Of a stretch of 64,000 bases of DNA, positions 31,515-42,045 are shown in pieces. The notes under the pieces are model-generated. The model did not search any database. It saw only the letters and a program-made list of their open reading frames with translations, and had not been told where the DNA came from. Made by a program: the position numbers and the translations under genes. The stretch lies in assembly GCA_012932865.1 (NCBI GenBank), contig SAXG01000005.1, forward strand, positions 744,001-808,000, read 5' to 3'. This stretch comes from Amylostereum areolatum (Eukaryota; Basidiomycota; Agaricomycetes; Russulales; Stereaceae). Positions within the stretch are counted from its first letter, which is position 1. Each line of letters starts with the position of its first letter.

Positions 31515-32705
31515 ATGGTCTCCCCACCAAAACCTTGGGAGCGTGGCGGCGCTGCAGTCGCCCCCTCCGCTCTTTCTTCCCAACCCGTAGCGACATCCGC
31601 TCAGCCAACTTCGACAACGGCTGCACCAGCAGCGGCAACCACAGCCACCCCTTCTGTTCCAGTCCGTCCTGCATCCTTCGCCAATCCAACAAGTCCGACA
31701 ACGGCAACGGCGATGTCTCCCTACGGCTCCTCATTATCCTCCTCCTACTCTCCTTATAACCGATTTGGCGCCGCCGCGGGCGGGTATTCTCCGTATCAAT
31801 CCTCCATGTACGGCGGCGGTATGGGAGGAAGCTATGGCGGGTTCGGATCATACGGCATGAACGGTATGAGTAGCATGTATCCAGGTTCCTATGGCATGGG
31901 CATGGGTATGGGCATGGGAGGCGCGGGGATGTATGGCCAACCAGGTCCCTTCGACCCAAACAACCCCAGCATGACCCAAACCCTTGAATCCACTACCCAG
32001 CAAACGTTTGCCCTCCTCCAATCCGTCGTCCAGACCTTTGCAGGTCTCGCCCAGATGCTCGAATCCACATTCATGGCCACCCACTCCTCCTTTTTCGCCC
32101 TCGCCGGCGTCGTCGACCAGTTCGCCCAACTCCGCAACGCACTCGGCGGCGTCCTTGGTCTCTTCGGGCTTGTGCGCTGGATGCGTGATCTGTTGATGGG
32201 GAGAAGGGGCGCACGGGGCGAGATGCGGGGCGAGTTTCGCGACTTCATCAACGGGCGACCGGTGCAGGGGCCCATGCCCCCGCCGCCCCGCGCAAGCAAG
32301 AAGCCGATTATCATATTTTTCCTTGCCATCTTCGGCGTGCCCTATGCCATGCACAAGCTCGTCAAAATTCTATCCGAGCGGGCGGCGCAACAGCAGGCTG
32401 CCGGCCAACAACTCCCCGGGGCTCCGGGCGCTCTTCCCCCGCTCGATCCGTCGCAGCTCACGTTCGCACGTGCGGTGTATCCGTTCAATGCGACTACGCC
32501 CGCAGAGCTGTCGTTGCAGGAGAACGAGATCGTGGCGATCATGGGCAAGCTCGATCCCAGCACGGGCGCGGAGATCGATCCACGAGTGGAGGTGGAGACG
32601 GAGTGGTGGAAGGGTCGGACAAGGGAGGGTCGGGAGGGTTGGTTCCCTCGGAAATGGGTGGAGGTGCTGGAGAAGCGGGCGAAGGAGCCGAAGACGGTGG
32701 ATTGA
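31515..32705 (+). CDS. PEX13: Peroxisomal membrane docking protein Pex13
   Basis: Single exon, 396 aa. Pex13 forms the import pore/docking complex with Pex14 in the peroxisomal membrane. In order: MVSPPKPWERGG start; Ala/Ser/Thr/Pro linker; Gly/Tyr/Met-rich YG-type region (about 90-160, GGYSPYQSSMYGGGMGGSYG); a conserved helix block (TQQTFALLQSVVQTFAGLAQ, GVVDQFAQLRNALGGVLGLF); RDFINGRP; a hydrophobic stretch (PIIIFFLAIFGVPYAMHKLV); and a C-terminal SH3 domain (ARAVYPFNATTPAELSLQEN, EWWKGRTREGREGWFPRKWV). The YG-rich region matches what is known of the phase-like Pex13 meshwork. A DNA transposon is inserted 56 bases beyond its stop codon. Confidence 0.95.
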   Translation: MVSPPKPWERGGAAVAPSALSSQPVATSAQPTSTTAAPAAATTATPSVPVRPASFANPTSPTTATAMSPYGSSLSSSYSPYNRFGAAAGGYSPYQSSMYGGGMGGSYGGFGSYGMNGMSSMYPGSYGMGMGMGMGGAGMYGQPGPFDPNNPSMTQTLESTTQQTFALLQSVVQTFAGLAQMLESTFMATHSSFFALAGVVDQFAQLRNALGGVLGLFGLVRWMRDLLMGRRGARGEMRGEFRDFINGRPVQGPMPPPPRASKKPIIIFFLAIFGVPYAMHKLVKILSERAAQQQAAGQQLPGAPGALPPLDPSQLTFARAVYPFNATTPAELSLQENEIVAIMGKLDPSTGAEIDPRVEVETEWWKGRTREGREGWFPRKWVEVLEKRAKEPKTVD

Positions 32706-32761
32706 GAGTCGGGTTGTGTTGGGTCGGTGTATGCATCGGACGTTGGCTCTTGTCTGGCACT

Positions 32762-32777
32762 CACCGCGTTCAAGGCC
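32762..32777 (+). repeat. Left terminal inverted repeat of the Plavaka-type element
   Basis: Sixteen bases identical in inverse orientation to 39660-39675. Weaker similarity continues a few bases inward. It is preceded by the TSD ACT. Confidence 0.92.
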
Positions 32778-33080
32778 TAAGTAGACGGCTCCGGAGTTGG
32801 TAGGGTATTCAGAGCTATTCGGGCTCCCCGTGTAGCCAGCGTGTCGTCGACCGTAACGCTACGTGATGCTAGCTATCTACGGGTGTTGTTCCCGGGTGTT
32901 CCGTGCACGTGTATGTACGGGTTCAGACGTCGAGTATCCTTGTGTAGCGCGCGCTTCGCACTTGTACCAAATCAGTTTTTTGCCCTCCGTCGTACGACTC
33001 GTAACGACACTTTCCCTCCTACTACATCTCTGCCGTTTCGTCGCTCTCATCCCGCCCAACGTTTTCCCACTTCCACAACC

Positions 33081-36000
33081 ATGGCTTCAACTCGCGAGAG
33101 ACCAGCATCTGGTCGTGGTCGAAACACGCTTGTTCAATGCCGGTGCGGCCCCTGCATCTCATCGGACCCCAATGGCTGCAGGATACCTCAATGGGAGGCC
33201 GACCGACACCGCGAAGAAGATCTCCAACGTTCTCAGGATATCCGGATATCACACAACAGACCACACTCGGAAACCGCAGGCCAATCATCTGGCCATGCTC
33301 CCCGCATGCGGATACGACGACCGAGCGATGACGGAGCTCGGAAAAGGGTACGGAGAGGGGATGAAATGGTGCGTTGAACTTCGTTCGCGCTGCCCTATGA
33401 CAGCTAACATGTACTCCAGGACATTGACCAAACAGGGGGTCATACTTTCGACGAACCTGCTGATGCTCTGCCCGACGAGCGAGATCGCATTCCGACCGTA
33501 CGAGAACATACACCGACGCGACTTGGCCTGTACGACGACCCCGACGACCAAGACGAGGCCCAAACACTTTTTGCACGGCGAGATTTCTCCCCGCTCGATA
33601 TGTTTGGTGACGATACAGATACGGATACGGATCTTGACATTGCTAACCTTCTCGCCGAGCTACCCCCTCGTACCGTCGTTGTTCCTGTCATTACTCCCCC
33701 TATCATTGAACCACCGTTACCTGCACCTTATGTTCTTTCAAACTCACATGATAAGTGGTTCATACGAATACTACTTATTGTTACCGCCTTCCTGCATACT
33801 GAATATCACCTCCCTTTCCGAGGCTGCGCGGTTCTCCTTTTCACCTTGCGTACCATCTTCGTGGCTCTTGGACTTATCCTTAACGATGACCCCACGCCCA
33901 TCACATTGACGACTACTTTCAAACTTCTGGATCTCGGTGACCGTTTTGACACCCTTATAGCATGTTCTAGATGTCACCGGCTGCACGTCTCGGCGATCGC
34001 GAGTGGTTCGACCTGTGCGGGTTGCTCGGAGCCGCTATTCAACGCGCGGTCCTCGACGTGGTTCCAGCACCTCACAGGCCAATCCCCTCCCCCTCCCACT
34101 CCAAAGCTCGCTGTACCATATCAAAGTCTCAGTTCAATGCTCGCAGAAGTATTGTCGCGACCAGGAATGGAAGAAGAAGTTGGAATATGGAAGACTCGAG
34201 GGCGAAGGGATGGCGTGTATAATGATATCATGGACGGGGCAATCTGGAAGGACATGCTAGGCCCGGACGGCCAGAAGTTCTTTCGCGCGGATAACACACA
34301 GGAGATTCGAATAGGTGGCACGATAGCGCTCGACTGGTAACTCTCCGATCACGTATTTCTTTAGCCTCCTAACTAGCCATTCTTTCAGGTTCTCAACCGC
34401 AACAAGCCCATACGCGCCATCGCATTCGAGCGGCGTATTCTCGTTCTGTATATCCAACCTAAGCCCCGGTATCCGGTACGTTTCAAATACAGCAGTGTGT
34501 TAACCTGATTCTGAGTAACCACTGCCCGCAGATACGATCCGAAGAACCTCCTCGTCAACATGATGACCCCCGGTCCTTCAGAGCCAACGGCGGAGCAACT
34601 TCAAGAGTATCTTGTCCTAATAATTGACGAGCTTATCAGACTTTACGACCACGGAATCGTTGTCCGCACTCCCCTCCATCCAGAAGGTAAGTTTCTTCAT
34701 ATTATGCGACGCGGTGAAGATCTGATCGTGTTGCAGGGATATTAGTACGGTTCGTTCTCCTCGGGATCGTATGCGATCACCCTGCCATGTGTAAGATGGG
34801 AGGGTTTGCGGACCACCGGCACGACAAGGCTCCTTGCACGAAGTGCAAGGTAACTCGTGACGAGTTGTACACCGACGACGCCCTCCGAGGAGGTAAACTT
34901 TCTATACCGCTCTGTCTCACATATTCATATCATTGATGGTACATCCCAGCGCATCCGCAACGCGATGGACAATCACATAAGGATCATGCTCAAGCATGGC
35001 GGGATCTAGACAGCAAGGCTGCACGCAAGAAGTATTTCGACGAGCACGGTGTCCGCTGGACGGAGTTTGCGCGCCTTCGCTACTTCGATCCTGTCCGGAT
35101 GACTGTGGTAGATCCCATGCACAATCTTCTTCTCGGTACGTTTGTCCTTCTACATATTTGATTATGTCTCTAAACATTGTTCAACAGGTGTGGTGAAAAA
35201 CCAGTGGTACTCGTGCTGGATATTAGGTGGTTCACTCCGTGCCACGACCGCCACTGACACAAAACGGGAGCTCGCGATGGTCCACGAGTTTCTCGACTCG
35301 GTGAGTCATCTCTGTCAATACATATCATCTCCGTTTAACCAACACACCTCCAGCTCGAAGTACCTGCATGGCTCGGTCGGCTACCGCTTCGAGTTGGCGA
35401 ACCAGCAGGGGGGTCACTCGGTGCAGATGAATACAAAATGTTGATCACGACACCGGTCGCCATGCTGGTCAGTATCTCATCGTGCTCGCACCGCTACCAA
35501 ACTCATATAACTGAAGCTGCCATTCGTGTGGAACAAATTCTTACCTGCTGCAACCACCGATTATGTTCGCGCAAGAGAAAAGTTGGATGCAACCCAAGTG
35601 GTGGCCACGGTTGTAGGCGACCAAGCACCGCTAGCTGTTGGGAGCGACACCGGACCCGGACCTGCACCCATACCATCCACGGGCACGATCAAGACGAAGA
35701 AGAAGAAAAAGGGCAAGAAATCGGGGCCGCTCATTGATTCATTAAAGCCGCCGTCACCTCGGATACATCCTGACGAAACACGTCTAACCCTTTTATTAGC
35801 CACCGCCATCAAAGTCCTCCTCGCATACTCTCAAACCGACACAACAATCAAGCGCGGTGAGGAGTTACTCACCGCGTACCTGTTACTCTACAAGAAGGTA
35901 TATACTTAATACCGTCTACTTCCGTTCATTGGTTCATTGTTTCCCAGATCCACACGACCGACTCCATGAAGCCGAATCACCATTTTGCAGGCCACATCGG

Positions 36001-37178
36001 AGATCAGATACGCGACTATGGACCCGTCCCTGGGTTTTGGGCGTTCCTCACGGAACGTCTCAACAAAATATTGAAGGGCTTCAACCTGAACAACTGGAGT
36101 GGCGGTCAAATGGAAATCACGATGATGCGATCAATGTCGCGAGAGGTCCGGCTGAAGGACCTAGTTTGTTTTTTTCACCTTCTCGTTGCTTACTCTTGAT
36201 GACTGTCTTCCCAGGTGGTTGCCTTGAACAACTCGGATGATACAACATCGAAGGTAGTAGCAGAACGCCTTCTTGGAACGACCTCCGATGTTGAAGTGCG
36301 AGGTACAGTACAAGACCTAGCTCGTGACCCTGGGGTAGTCCAAGACTGTACGCCTTCTATTTTATTTGAAACCTTGGCAGGTTGGCTGACACAAAACGGT
36401 AGTCTTGTCTGCACTTGCTGTGCTGCCAGGGCCACCAGTTCGAGCACCGGAAATGCTCTCACCGCGTGCACAACTTGCCCTCTATCGCATGTACAACGAC
36501 CCATCGAAGCGGGTGTATTGGCCAGCGGAACGTCTCAAGCCACGCACGGCACCGTTTCTCACGACACGCGCGCAATTTTCCCGTTATGTCATTCTCGATG
36601 GCCGGCGGATAACGTCTGTTGCAGAATCTCAAGCGAAAACTCACCGCGCAAGCTCTTCAATTGTCAAAGCTATCATCAATGGGCATGAGTACACAGGAGA
36701 AGTTCTACGGCTATTTCAGCACGCACAAGCTGGACTTCCTGAACAATCAACCATGTACGCCGAGATGAACTGGTTGGTACCCGCGTTGTCGGTGCCGATT
36801 GCCAACAACCCGTGGGCCGACTTGTAAGTCAATCGACAGTCTCGATCGGCGGCCGTTCTCATCGTGTGTTACAGTCCCGAACTACAGGTGAAATTCTGGG
36901 TGTATGGCAAGTATCTCGAAGATGGCATCATCGACTCGGACGGCCCTCCCTCTGTTATACCTATGTCGTTGATTCGGAGCCCAGCCGCGCGGAGTACTAT
37001 TCGAGTCACAAGTCCTCCTATGTGGGTAACCAGCGCACTCGAGAGGGTACGTGCTCCAATGTCCCATTAGTCTCACTGACGAATATACCATGGGCAGCAT
37101 TCTATGTTTATGGGTGTTCCCGTAGTACGTAAGCTCTTACTTCGCGGGAGCATGGCTAAAATGACCAGTGTACAGTGA
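33081..37178 (+). CDS. Plavaka/Tnp2-like transposase
   Basis: Fourteen exons (33081-33368, 33420-34336, 34389-34475, 34532-34686, 34737-34892, 34950-35135, 35188-35300, 35354-35467, 35517-35897, 35948-36163, 36215-36323, 36403-36823, 36875-37046, 37098-37178) give about 1,131 aa. Recognisable family blocks are an N-terminal CRCGPC zinc-like motif, CSRCHRLH...CAGCSEPLF, YNDIMDGAIWKDM, FSTATSPYAPSHSSGVFSF, TPGPSEPTAEQLQEYL, GGFADHRHDKAPCTKCK, VVDPMHNLLLG (likely bearing a catalytic Asp), HHFAGHIGDQIRDYGPVPGF, GQMEITMMRSMSREV and YVILDGRRIT. The junction 36323/36403 is the weakest: an intron from gtgacc to cggtag keeps frame, while the alternative acceptor at 36380 hits a stop. The final exon is also less certain. 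Confidence 0.82.
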
Positions 37179-37257
37179 TAAGTGTGAGGCCGACGCGGCA
37201 ACAAAGACGACTCCTCGCTATAACAGGACCGAGTCATGGAAAAGCGCCACCAGCTGG

Positions 37258-39299
37258 TTACGACGGTTCTCCTCCGATATCCGGTTCAACTATCACATCG
37301 TCCTCTACTGTCTCCCAACCGTCTGGGTTCCCGTACGCGAAGTAGTCCTGTAAAATAGTCGCGTACTCCTCACTATCCTTATACTGCTCATACCACTCCA
37401 GGTCTATTGCGGCATCAAATGGCGCTCGGATCGGGGGATGATTGCTTGCGCGGCCAGAAGTTGAAACTCGGTGAGCGTACTCCCTTTTGTCTCTCGCTGT
37501 GAGGCTGTCCCAGTGAAGCCTTGCTAATCTATGCAGGGCGCCTTTGACCTTTTCTCATTCTCAGTATTGGTTAGCATCAAGATAGAGATACTCACCAGCT
37601 CTGACCGCCAGTTCGGTCTTATTATCTCAAACATCTTCAGCTTCTCGATCGTGTCCGGAGTTTGCAGGGTGCTGAAGGCAAGTTTTGCCATATCGATCTT
37701 CCATGTCGCTAACTCAGGTTCATTTTCCGGAGTATAGCCTTCAGCACAGGATGCTTCATCGGACATCGTGTCTGGTGTGACAAATGGCGTAGGATCGGGT
37801 CCTCCATAGATCTTGAGGTAGGCGGGGACAGCTAGCAAACGATGCTTCGCTTTCTGTAAGAGGAAGCATCAGCATGGCCTCGGGGCACCAAGGCAGATCA
37901 TCTGACCAAGGTACGTCTCTGTCCACGTCGTGTGTTTTGAGCACCTAACAAGGTCTGCTGGTGGCGGGTCACATCCCGCTGCGATTTGAACTCCCGTTTG
38001 TAGCCTTCAAATGTCGTCTTTGCAAAGGTTACAATCATCGCGTGATCTACACGGAACGACGTATCAGCAGCCCAAGATGGTCTCCCCATCTTGTCATCTA
38101 GCTATGCATCGGGTGGGTTTCAATTATATGGCTGCTTGTATGATACTTATCCACACGCACCTTCAGATTCTGCATCACGACATCTCCTACTCGCTGCAAT
38201 AACTCCCGGTTTTCCTTCGCGAGAAGGCCCATCTCAAAATTTGGTGTGTAGTATACTTCTTCAGTATTCTCGGGGTTCTTCCGCGGCGCCATGGCGTGCT
38301 CCCAGATAGGCCATATCTTGTTTACCGCTACCCCGGTGAGTGCTCGAAACTCTATCTGCACATGTGCCTAATCTGTGCATCAGCGGCCGTGTTTATATGT
38401 GAGAAGAGAGATCGACGTACTTGGATGTCCAACCGAGCCCGCCTCTGGCTTGTGGTGAGCTGCTTTTTCGATATGCGTGCAATGTCTACCAATGGCTCTC
38501 TGCGATGAGATGCGTCGACAACTTGCCGTTGATGGTCATGCGTAGCGGCGTCCTCTTTTCTCCTCATAATCTTCTTCTTCTCACGTGCAGCCCGATCGCG
38601 ACCAGATCCAGTACGGCGCAAAGTTGCGAGACCTTCGTCGGGTCGACATGGGCTGCATGAACGCATGGTACGCCGCTGATTCTGCCTTCCATCATCTTGC
38701 TGACCTCTACGCTCATGGACAGTTCCGTGTTGGGAACGGCTCGAGCTGCGCGTGGGGGGCACAAGATGCACAGGACTGGATGCCGAGTGGGATGTATGCA
38801 TGGCACCCGAACGGCGAGAATGTGATCCAGTCTGGACCTCGGAGTGCAGAGTAGGGGGTTCACCAGAGTCGGAGCGCGCACGTCGATGTGACGAAGAATA
38901 AGGACCTGGGGAGGTAGAAGGCATGTGAGAAGGGGTTGGAGAAAGTGATCTAGATGGTCTCCGGGTACGACGTTGCTTCCGCACAGGTGAGTGTGAATGC
39001 TCTCGCCGAGAGAGCCGATTCTGACGACTGTTTCTCTTAGTACTAGTACCCCCATGCCTGTCATATCGACGCCGGCGCCCCCGATCATCTTCATCTTCAT
39101 CCGCATCATTGTCTGGAGTACCATGGCCGAGCGGGCGCTCAGGTGGATATGGATTTCCTTGAGGTGCGTCTGCTCCGTACATGGCTATATGCGCGCTTTG
39201 CATGGCTAAACTGCGTTGTTCTTCATTCAGCAATGGCCACAAGCTGGCCAAGGTAGCATCGGCATTCCCAGGAGGGTTGGGGTTCTGGCTGGGTGGCAT
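37258..39299 (-). CDS. Transposon-borne accessory protein of unknown function
   Basis: Five exons on the minus strand (38421-39299, 38161-38355, 37907-38089, 37596-37853, 37258-37548) give 601 aa. The N-terminal third is Gln/Asn/Ser/Arg-rich and disordered with RS-like stretches (RRRRYDRHGG, RSLSPTPSH). The C-terminal half is ordered: KKQLTTSQRRARLDIQ, IEFRALTGVAVNKIWPIWEH, VDHAMIVTFAKTTFEGYKRE, LLAVPAYLKIYGG, TPDTMSDEASCAEGY, MFEIIRPNWRSEL, LARLHWDSLTARDKREYA and RAPFDAAIDLEWYEQY. I recall similar proteins as partners of Plavaka-type transposases in mushrooms, but no function. Convergent with the transposase, 79 bases apart, and within the same TIRs. An upstream in-frame ATG exists at 39362. 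Confidence 0.75.
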
Positions 39300-39659
39300 G
39301 GTGGTAACGGGAGGCGACCGCGTAGAGGAGAGCAATATTGAGGGATATTTAATAATAGTCAATTTAATGTGATTTATTCCAACCAGAACCGGTGGGAAGC
39401 GTGAATCCGCATTCGATTTTCAATGGCTAGACGGCCGGGCCTACACCGAGCGATCCGGGGCAACCCCGGCCGACACAGCAGAGCACGGACGCCATCTACC
39501 CAGCGATACGGGCCTTTTCCGACCCGGAATTTTAAGGTATTCTACAGTCGTGCCAATCCACAGCACAGGACTATTCTAACTAACTCCGGAAGCGGAATAG
39601 CTGGCTCCATCAGGGTCAGCTCTCCAGCAACACCCAGCAACTCAACTTCCGCACTGCTG

Positions 39660-39675
39660 GGCCTTGAACGCGGTG
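39660..39675 (-). repeat. Right terminal inverted repeat of the Plavaka-type element
   Basis: Exact inverse of 32762-32777; followed by the TSD ACT at 39676-39678. Confidence 0.92.
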
Positions 39676-39903
39676 ACTGTCGTTCGTTTGTGTGTCCCTT
39701 GGTTCATCTCTCTTGTTTTGCTGATTTTGCATGTATCCTACCCAGCTTATGCTCCTGTTTTTTCTCTCATCTATTCTTTCTGTGGTGTCGTAACACCACG
39801 AGTAGCGTTATTCAACAGTCCAACTCGACTTTAGTTCATCGCTGTCACCGCAGGCATTTCTCGGAGAACATCGCGGCTACATCTATCGTACCCTTGAAGT
39901 CCC

Positions 39904-40479
39904 TCACATCCGCTTGGGATCCTTTGGATAGCTGGGACCTTTGTCTGTGCCAGTAACTGCCGCATCGTAGTGCGGCGGCTGCACCTCGTCACGCGGACGC
40001 GAAGGCTCCATGGGTATAGGCTCTATTGGCTGGGTTCCGGCACTCCTTCTAGCTCTTCTGCCAGTGGTCGCGACAATATAGCTGTCGTGCAAGCTGTCAG
40101 GACGAAGGCAGACGAGGTCAGAAAGAAGATGCGTACAGTGCATGAATGACCCCTGGAATCCAGCCCCATATCCACAGGACGATGTTAATCCAGAATTCTG
40201 TAATGCGACGGTATGGAACTTCAATGCTTAATTGCGGGATTGAAGGAGACTGACGAAGCGTTATTCCTCTCTCTTCATTGTTTGAATGAGTATCAGACAC
40301 AGTAAGAAGGGCCAGAAAGGTGCTTACTGGCAAACACAGACACTGGTGGGATGATGCTGCCAAGGTTTTCGAATGAGTTTGCAAGAGCCTCTAATGAATG
40401 AAAGGAGAGCGACTGACACGGCGACGATGTACCAGACGACATCGTCCGCTGAGGAAACTCTAGAAGACAGTGTTGTCAT
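39904..40479 (-). CDS. Pmp3/UPF0057 membrane proteolipid, copy A (with C-terminal extension)
   Basis: Five exons on the minus strand (40418-40479, 40328-40356, 40255-40266, 40137-40197, 39904-40081) give 113 aa. Pmp3 proteins are very small plasma-membrane proteolipids that influence membrane potential and salt tolerance. Visible: SADDVVWYIVAVIIPPVSVFA (helix 1), then FWINIVLWIWGWIPGVIHAL (helix 2, the family signature), followed by a non-family cytosolic tail of about 50 residues ending PKDPKRM and containing PPHY. The third exon is a 12-nt micro-exon that restores frame between the helices. A close tandem copy follows (40857-41293) with the same intron positions. Confidence 0.85.
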
Positions 40480-40856
40480 TTTGTGACTCTTCTCTCTACG
40501 TTTTGCTCGTGGGTGGGACGGGAAAGATGTGTCTGAGCCGCACGGGGTTTGTGAACGGAGCTGGCGCGAGGCCGTTACTGCGGTGCGTGATGTGGAGAGA
40601 GCTCATGTACTGGTAGGTGCTGCCTGCCTGTGACCTGTGCATGCATCATCGTCGTCATTCCAAACTGTTTGTGGAAGGCCCAGCCCCGCGGAAACCTTCA
40701 AGCCTCAGCGCTTCAACCTTCAGGTCGACATGTTCAAAAAGGGCTCGATACGGGCATCACAAGAGAGATTACATGGCAGACTCATCGCGTCTGGGGACGT
40801 AAAGTAAATCAAGGCATCCGAAAGGTCGTTTTCATCGTATCCGCGTGTCGTCGCAA

Positions 40857-41293
40857 TCAAATCGCTCCTTCGCTCCTCGAAATGATATACCTGAGTCGGG
40901 GAGTCCGGGATGATTAGGGCTAGGGGCAACAAGATAAAAACGCGACTTGCCATGCGTGAAGCACGCCTGGGATCCACCCCAGGATCCAAAGGAGGACATT
41001 AATCCAGAAGTCTATAGCGGAGGAAAGATTCGTGAGCACATCGGAAGATCTCTTCAACGACAGACTTACCTGCTGCCAACCCTCTCTCTTCAATTGCGGT
41101 GCAGCGTCCCATCAGACGTCACGCTCGCCGACGAGAACAAGAGGGAACACTCACTGAAGAACACCGAGAGTGGTGGGATAAAACTATGTCGCGCGTAGGT
41201 CAATAGAGACGCGGACACGGGATTCGGACAGGAGGCTCACATGGCAAGAAAGTAGAGGATTACGTCCGAAGTTGGGGAGACTTGTTTGGCCAT
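40857..41293 (-). CDS. PMP3: Pmp3/UPF0057 membrane proteolipid, copy B
   Basis: Five exons on the minus strand (41241-41293, 41155-41183, 41070-41081, 40951-41011, 40857-40890) give 62 aa, close to the usual Pmp3 length. Helix 1 is VILYFLAIFIPPLSVFF; helix 2 is DFWINVLLWILGWIPGVLHA, then WYIISRSEGAI. Exons 2, 3 and 4 are exactly as long as in copy A (29, 12 and 61 nt), so the two genes are a tandem duplication. The last intron begins with GC (gcaagt) rather than GT. If a GT two codons further is used instead, the protein would run through 40720 with a different 56-residue tail. The family-conserved HAWYII favours GC. A TATA-like box lies at 41426-41434. Confidence 0.85.
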
Positions 41294-41425
41294 GTTGAAG
41301 ACAAGTTGAGAGTGGTAGGGATTGGTGGATTAAGTGTCAATTATGTTGGTAAGGGATGTATAGAGATGATCGTGGGTTATGGGATGGTGTTGATACGAGG
41401 AGGAGGCAGGGTCCCGTAGCCAGCG

Positions 41426-41434
41426 TATATATAA
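41426..41434 (-). promoter_or_regulatory. TATA-like box of PMP3 copy B
   Basis: On the minus strand this reads TTATATATA, about 133 bases upstream of the ATG at 41293. Confidence 0.5.
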
Positions 41435-42045
41435 CGTCTGGTCGAGAGCTGGAAAAGTATGATGTCATGTCTTAGATCCCGAAGCTGCGTCTCGGAGTGC
41501 GGGTGGATGATTGCGCTCGCCTGGCCTCTTAAAATCGAGGTTCCAAAACGCTGTCTTCCTGAAAAAAAGAAATCTCCAGCTAGGAAAGTAATCAAAAGTT
41601 GGTGGGTTGCCAGAGATCGAGCTTCGAGTTTGAATCATCGTTGGCGAGATGAAAGACGCGTGCGTGCGCGGTCACGGGGTAACGGAGGTACACCACGTGC
41701 ACTAATTGAAAACCGAATACACGCATTCGGCACAAGAGTATCGAAGTGGCCCACTCCTTCTCTTCACACACAGCTATACTCTTTGCAGACGTCAGCGAAG
41801 CGCTTCATTTCTTGTCTATATCTTCTGGACCGAAGAAGCAACTAGTCGATCGTACAGGAGGAGTGTTTGGACGGATATACATCTGCGACAGGCTATGTAC
41901 ACTCCAATAGTACGTATGCGTCGCTCCCAGGCTTGTGCAACGGGACACATGTAGACTCTTTGCAATACGTATGCTAGACTACGCGGGCGACACCCAACGC
42001 ACCCGTCCGACTACGAAGTAACTCTGCCGCTATTCCCAACCTCAG

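Larger units (their letters stand above)
32762..39675. mobile_element. Complete CACTA/Plavaka-type DNA transposon (6.9 kb)
   Basis: The left end (32762-32777, CACCGCGTTCAAGGCC) is repeated exactly in inverse at 39660-39675, and the element is flanked by the 3-bp duplication ACT (32759-32761 and 39676-39678). The 3-bp TSD and CAC-starting termini fit CACTA-like elements. It contains a 14-exon transposase on the plus strand and a 5-exon accessory gene on the minus strand that converge at about 37.2 kb. Perfect TIRs, perfect TSD and largely intact genes imply a recent insertion. The class is common in Agaricomycetes under the name Plavaka; that name is my inference from protein pattern. Confidence 0.9.

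Noticed and set aside
32790..32836. TCCGGAGTT and AGCTATTC words considered as element termini
   Set aside because: They are subterminal; the 16-bp perfect TIR with matching ACT duplication lies further out and defines the ends better.
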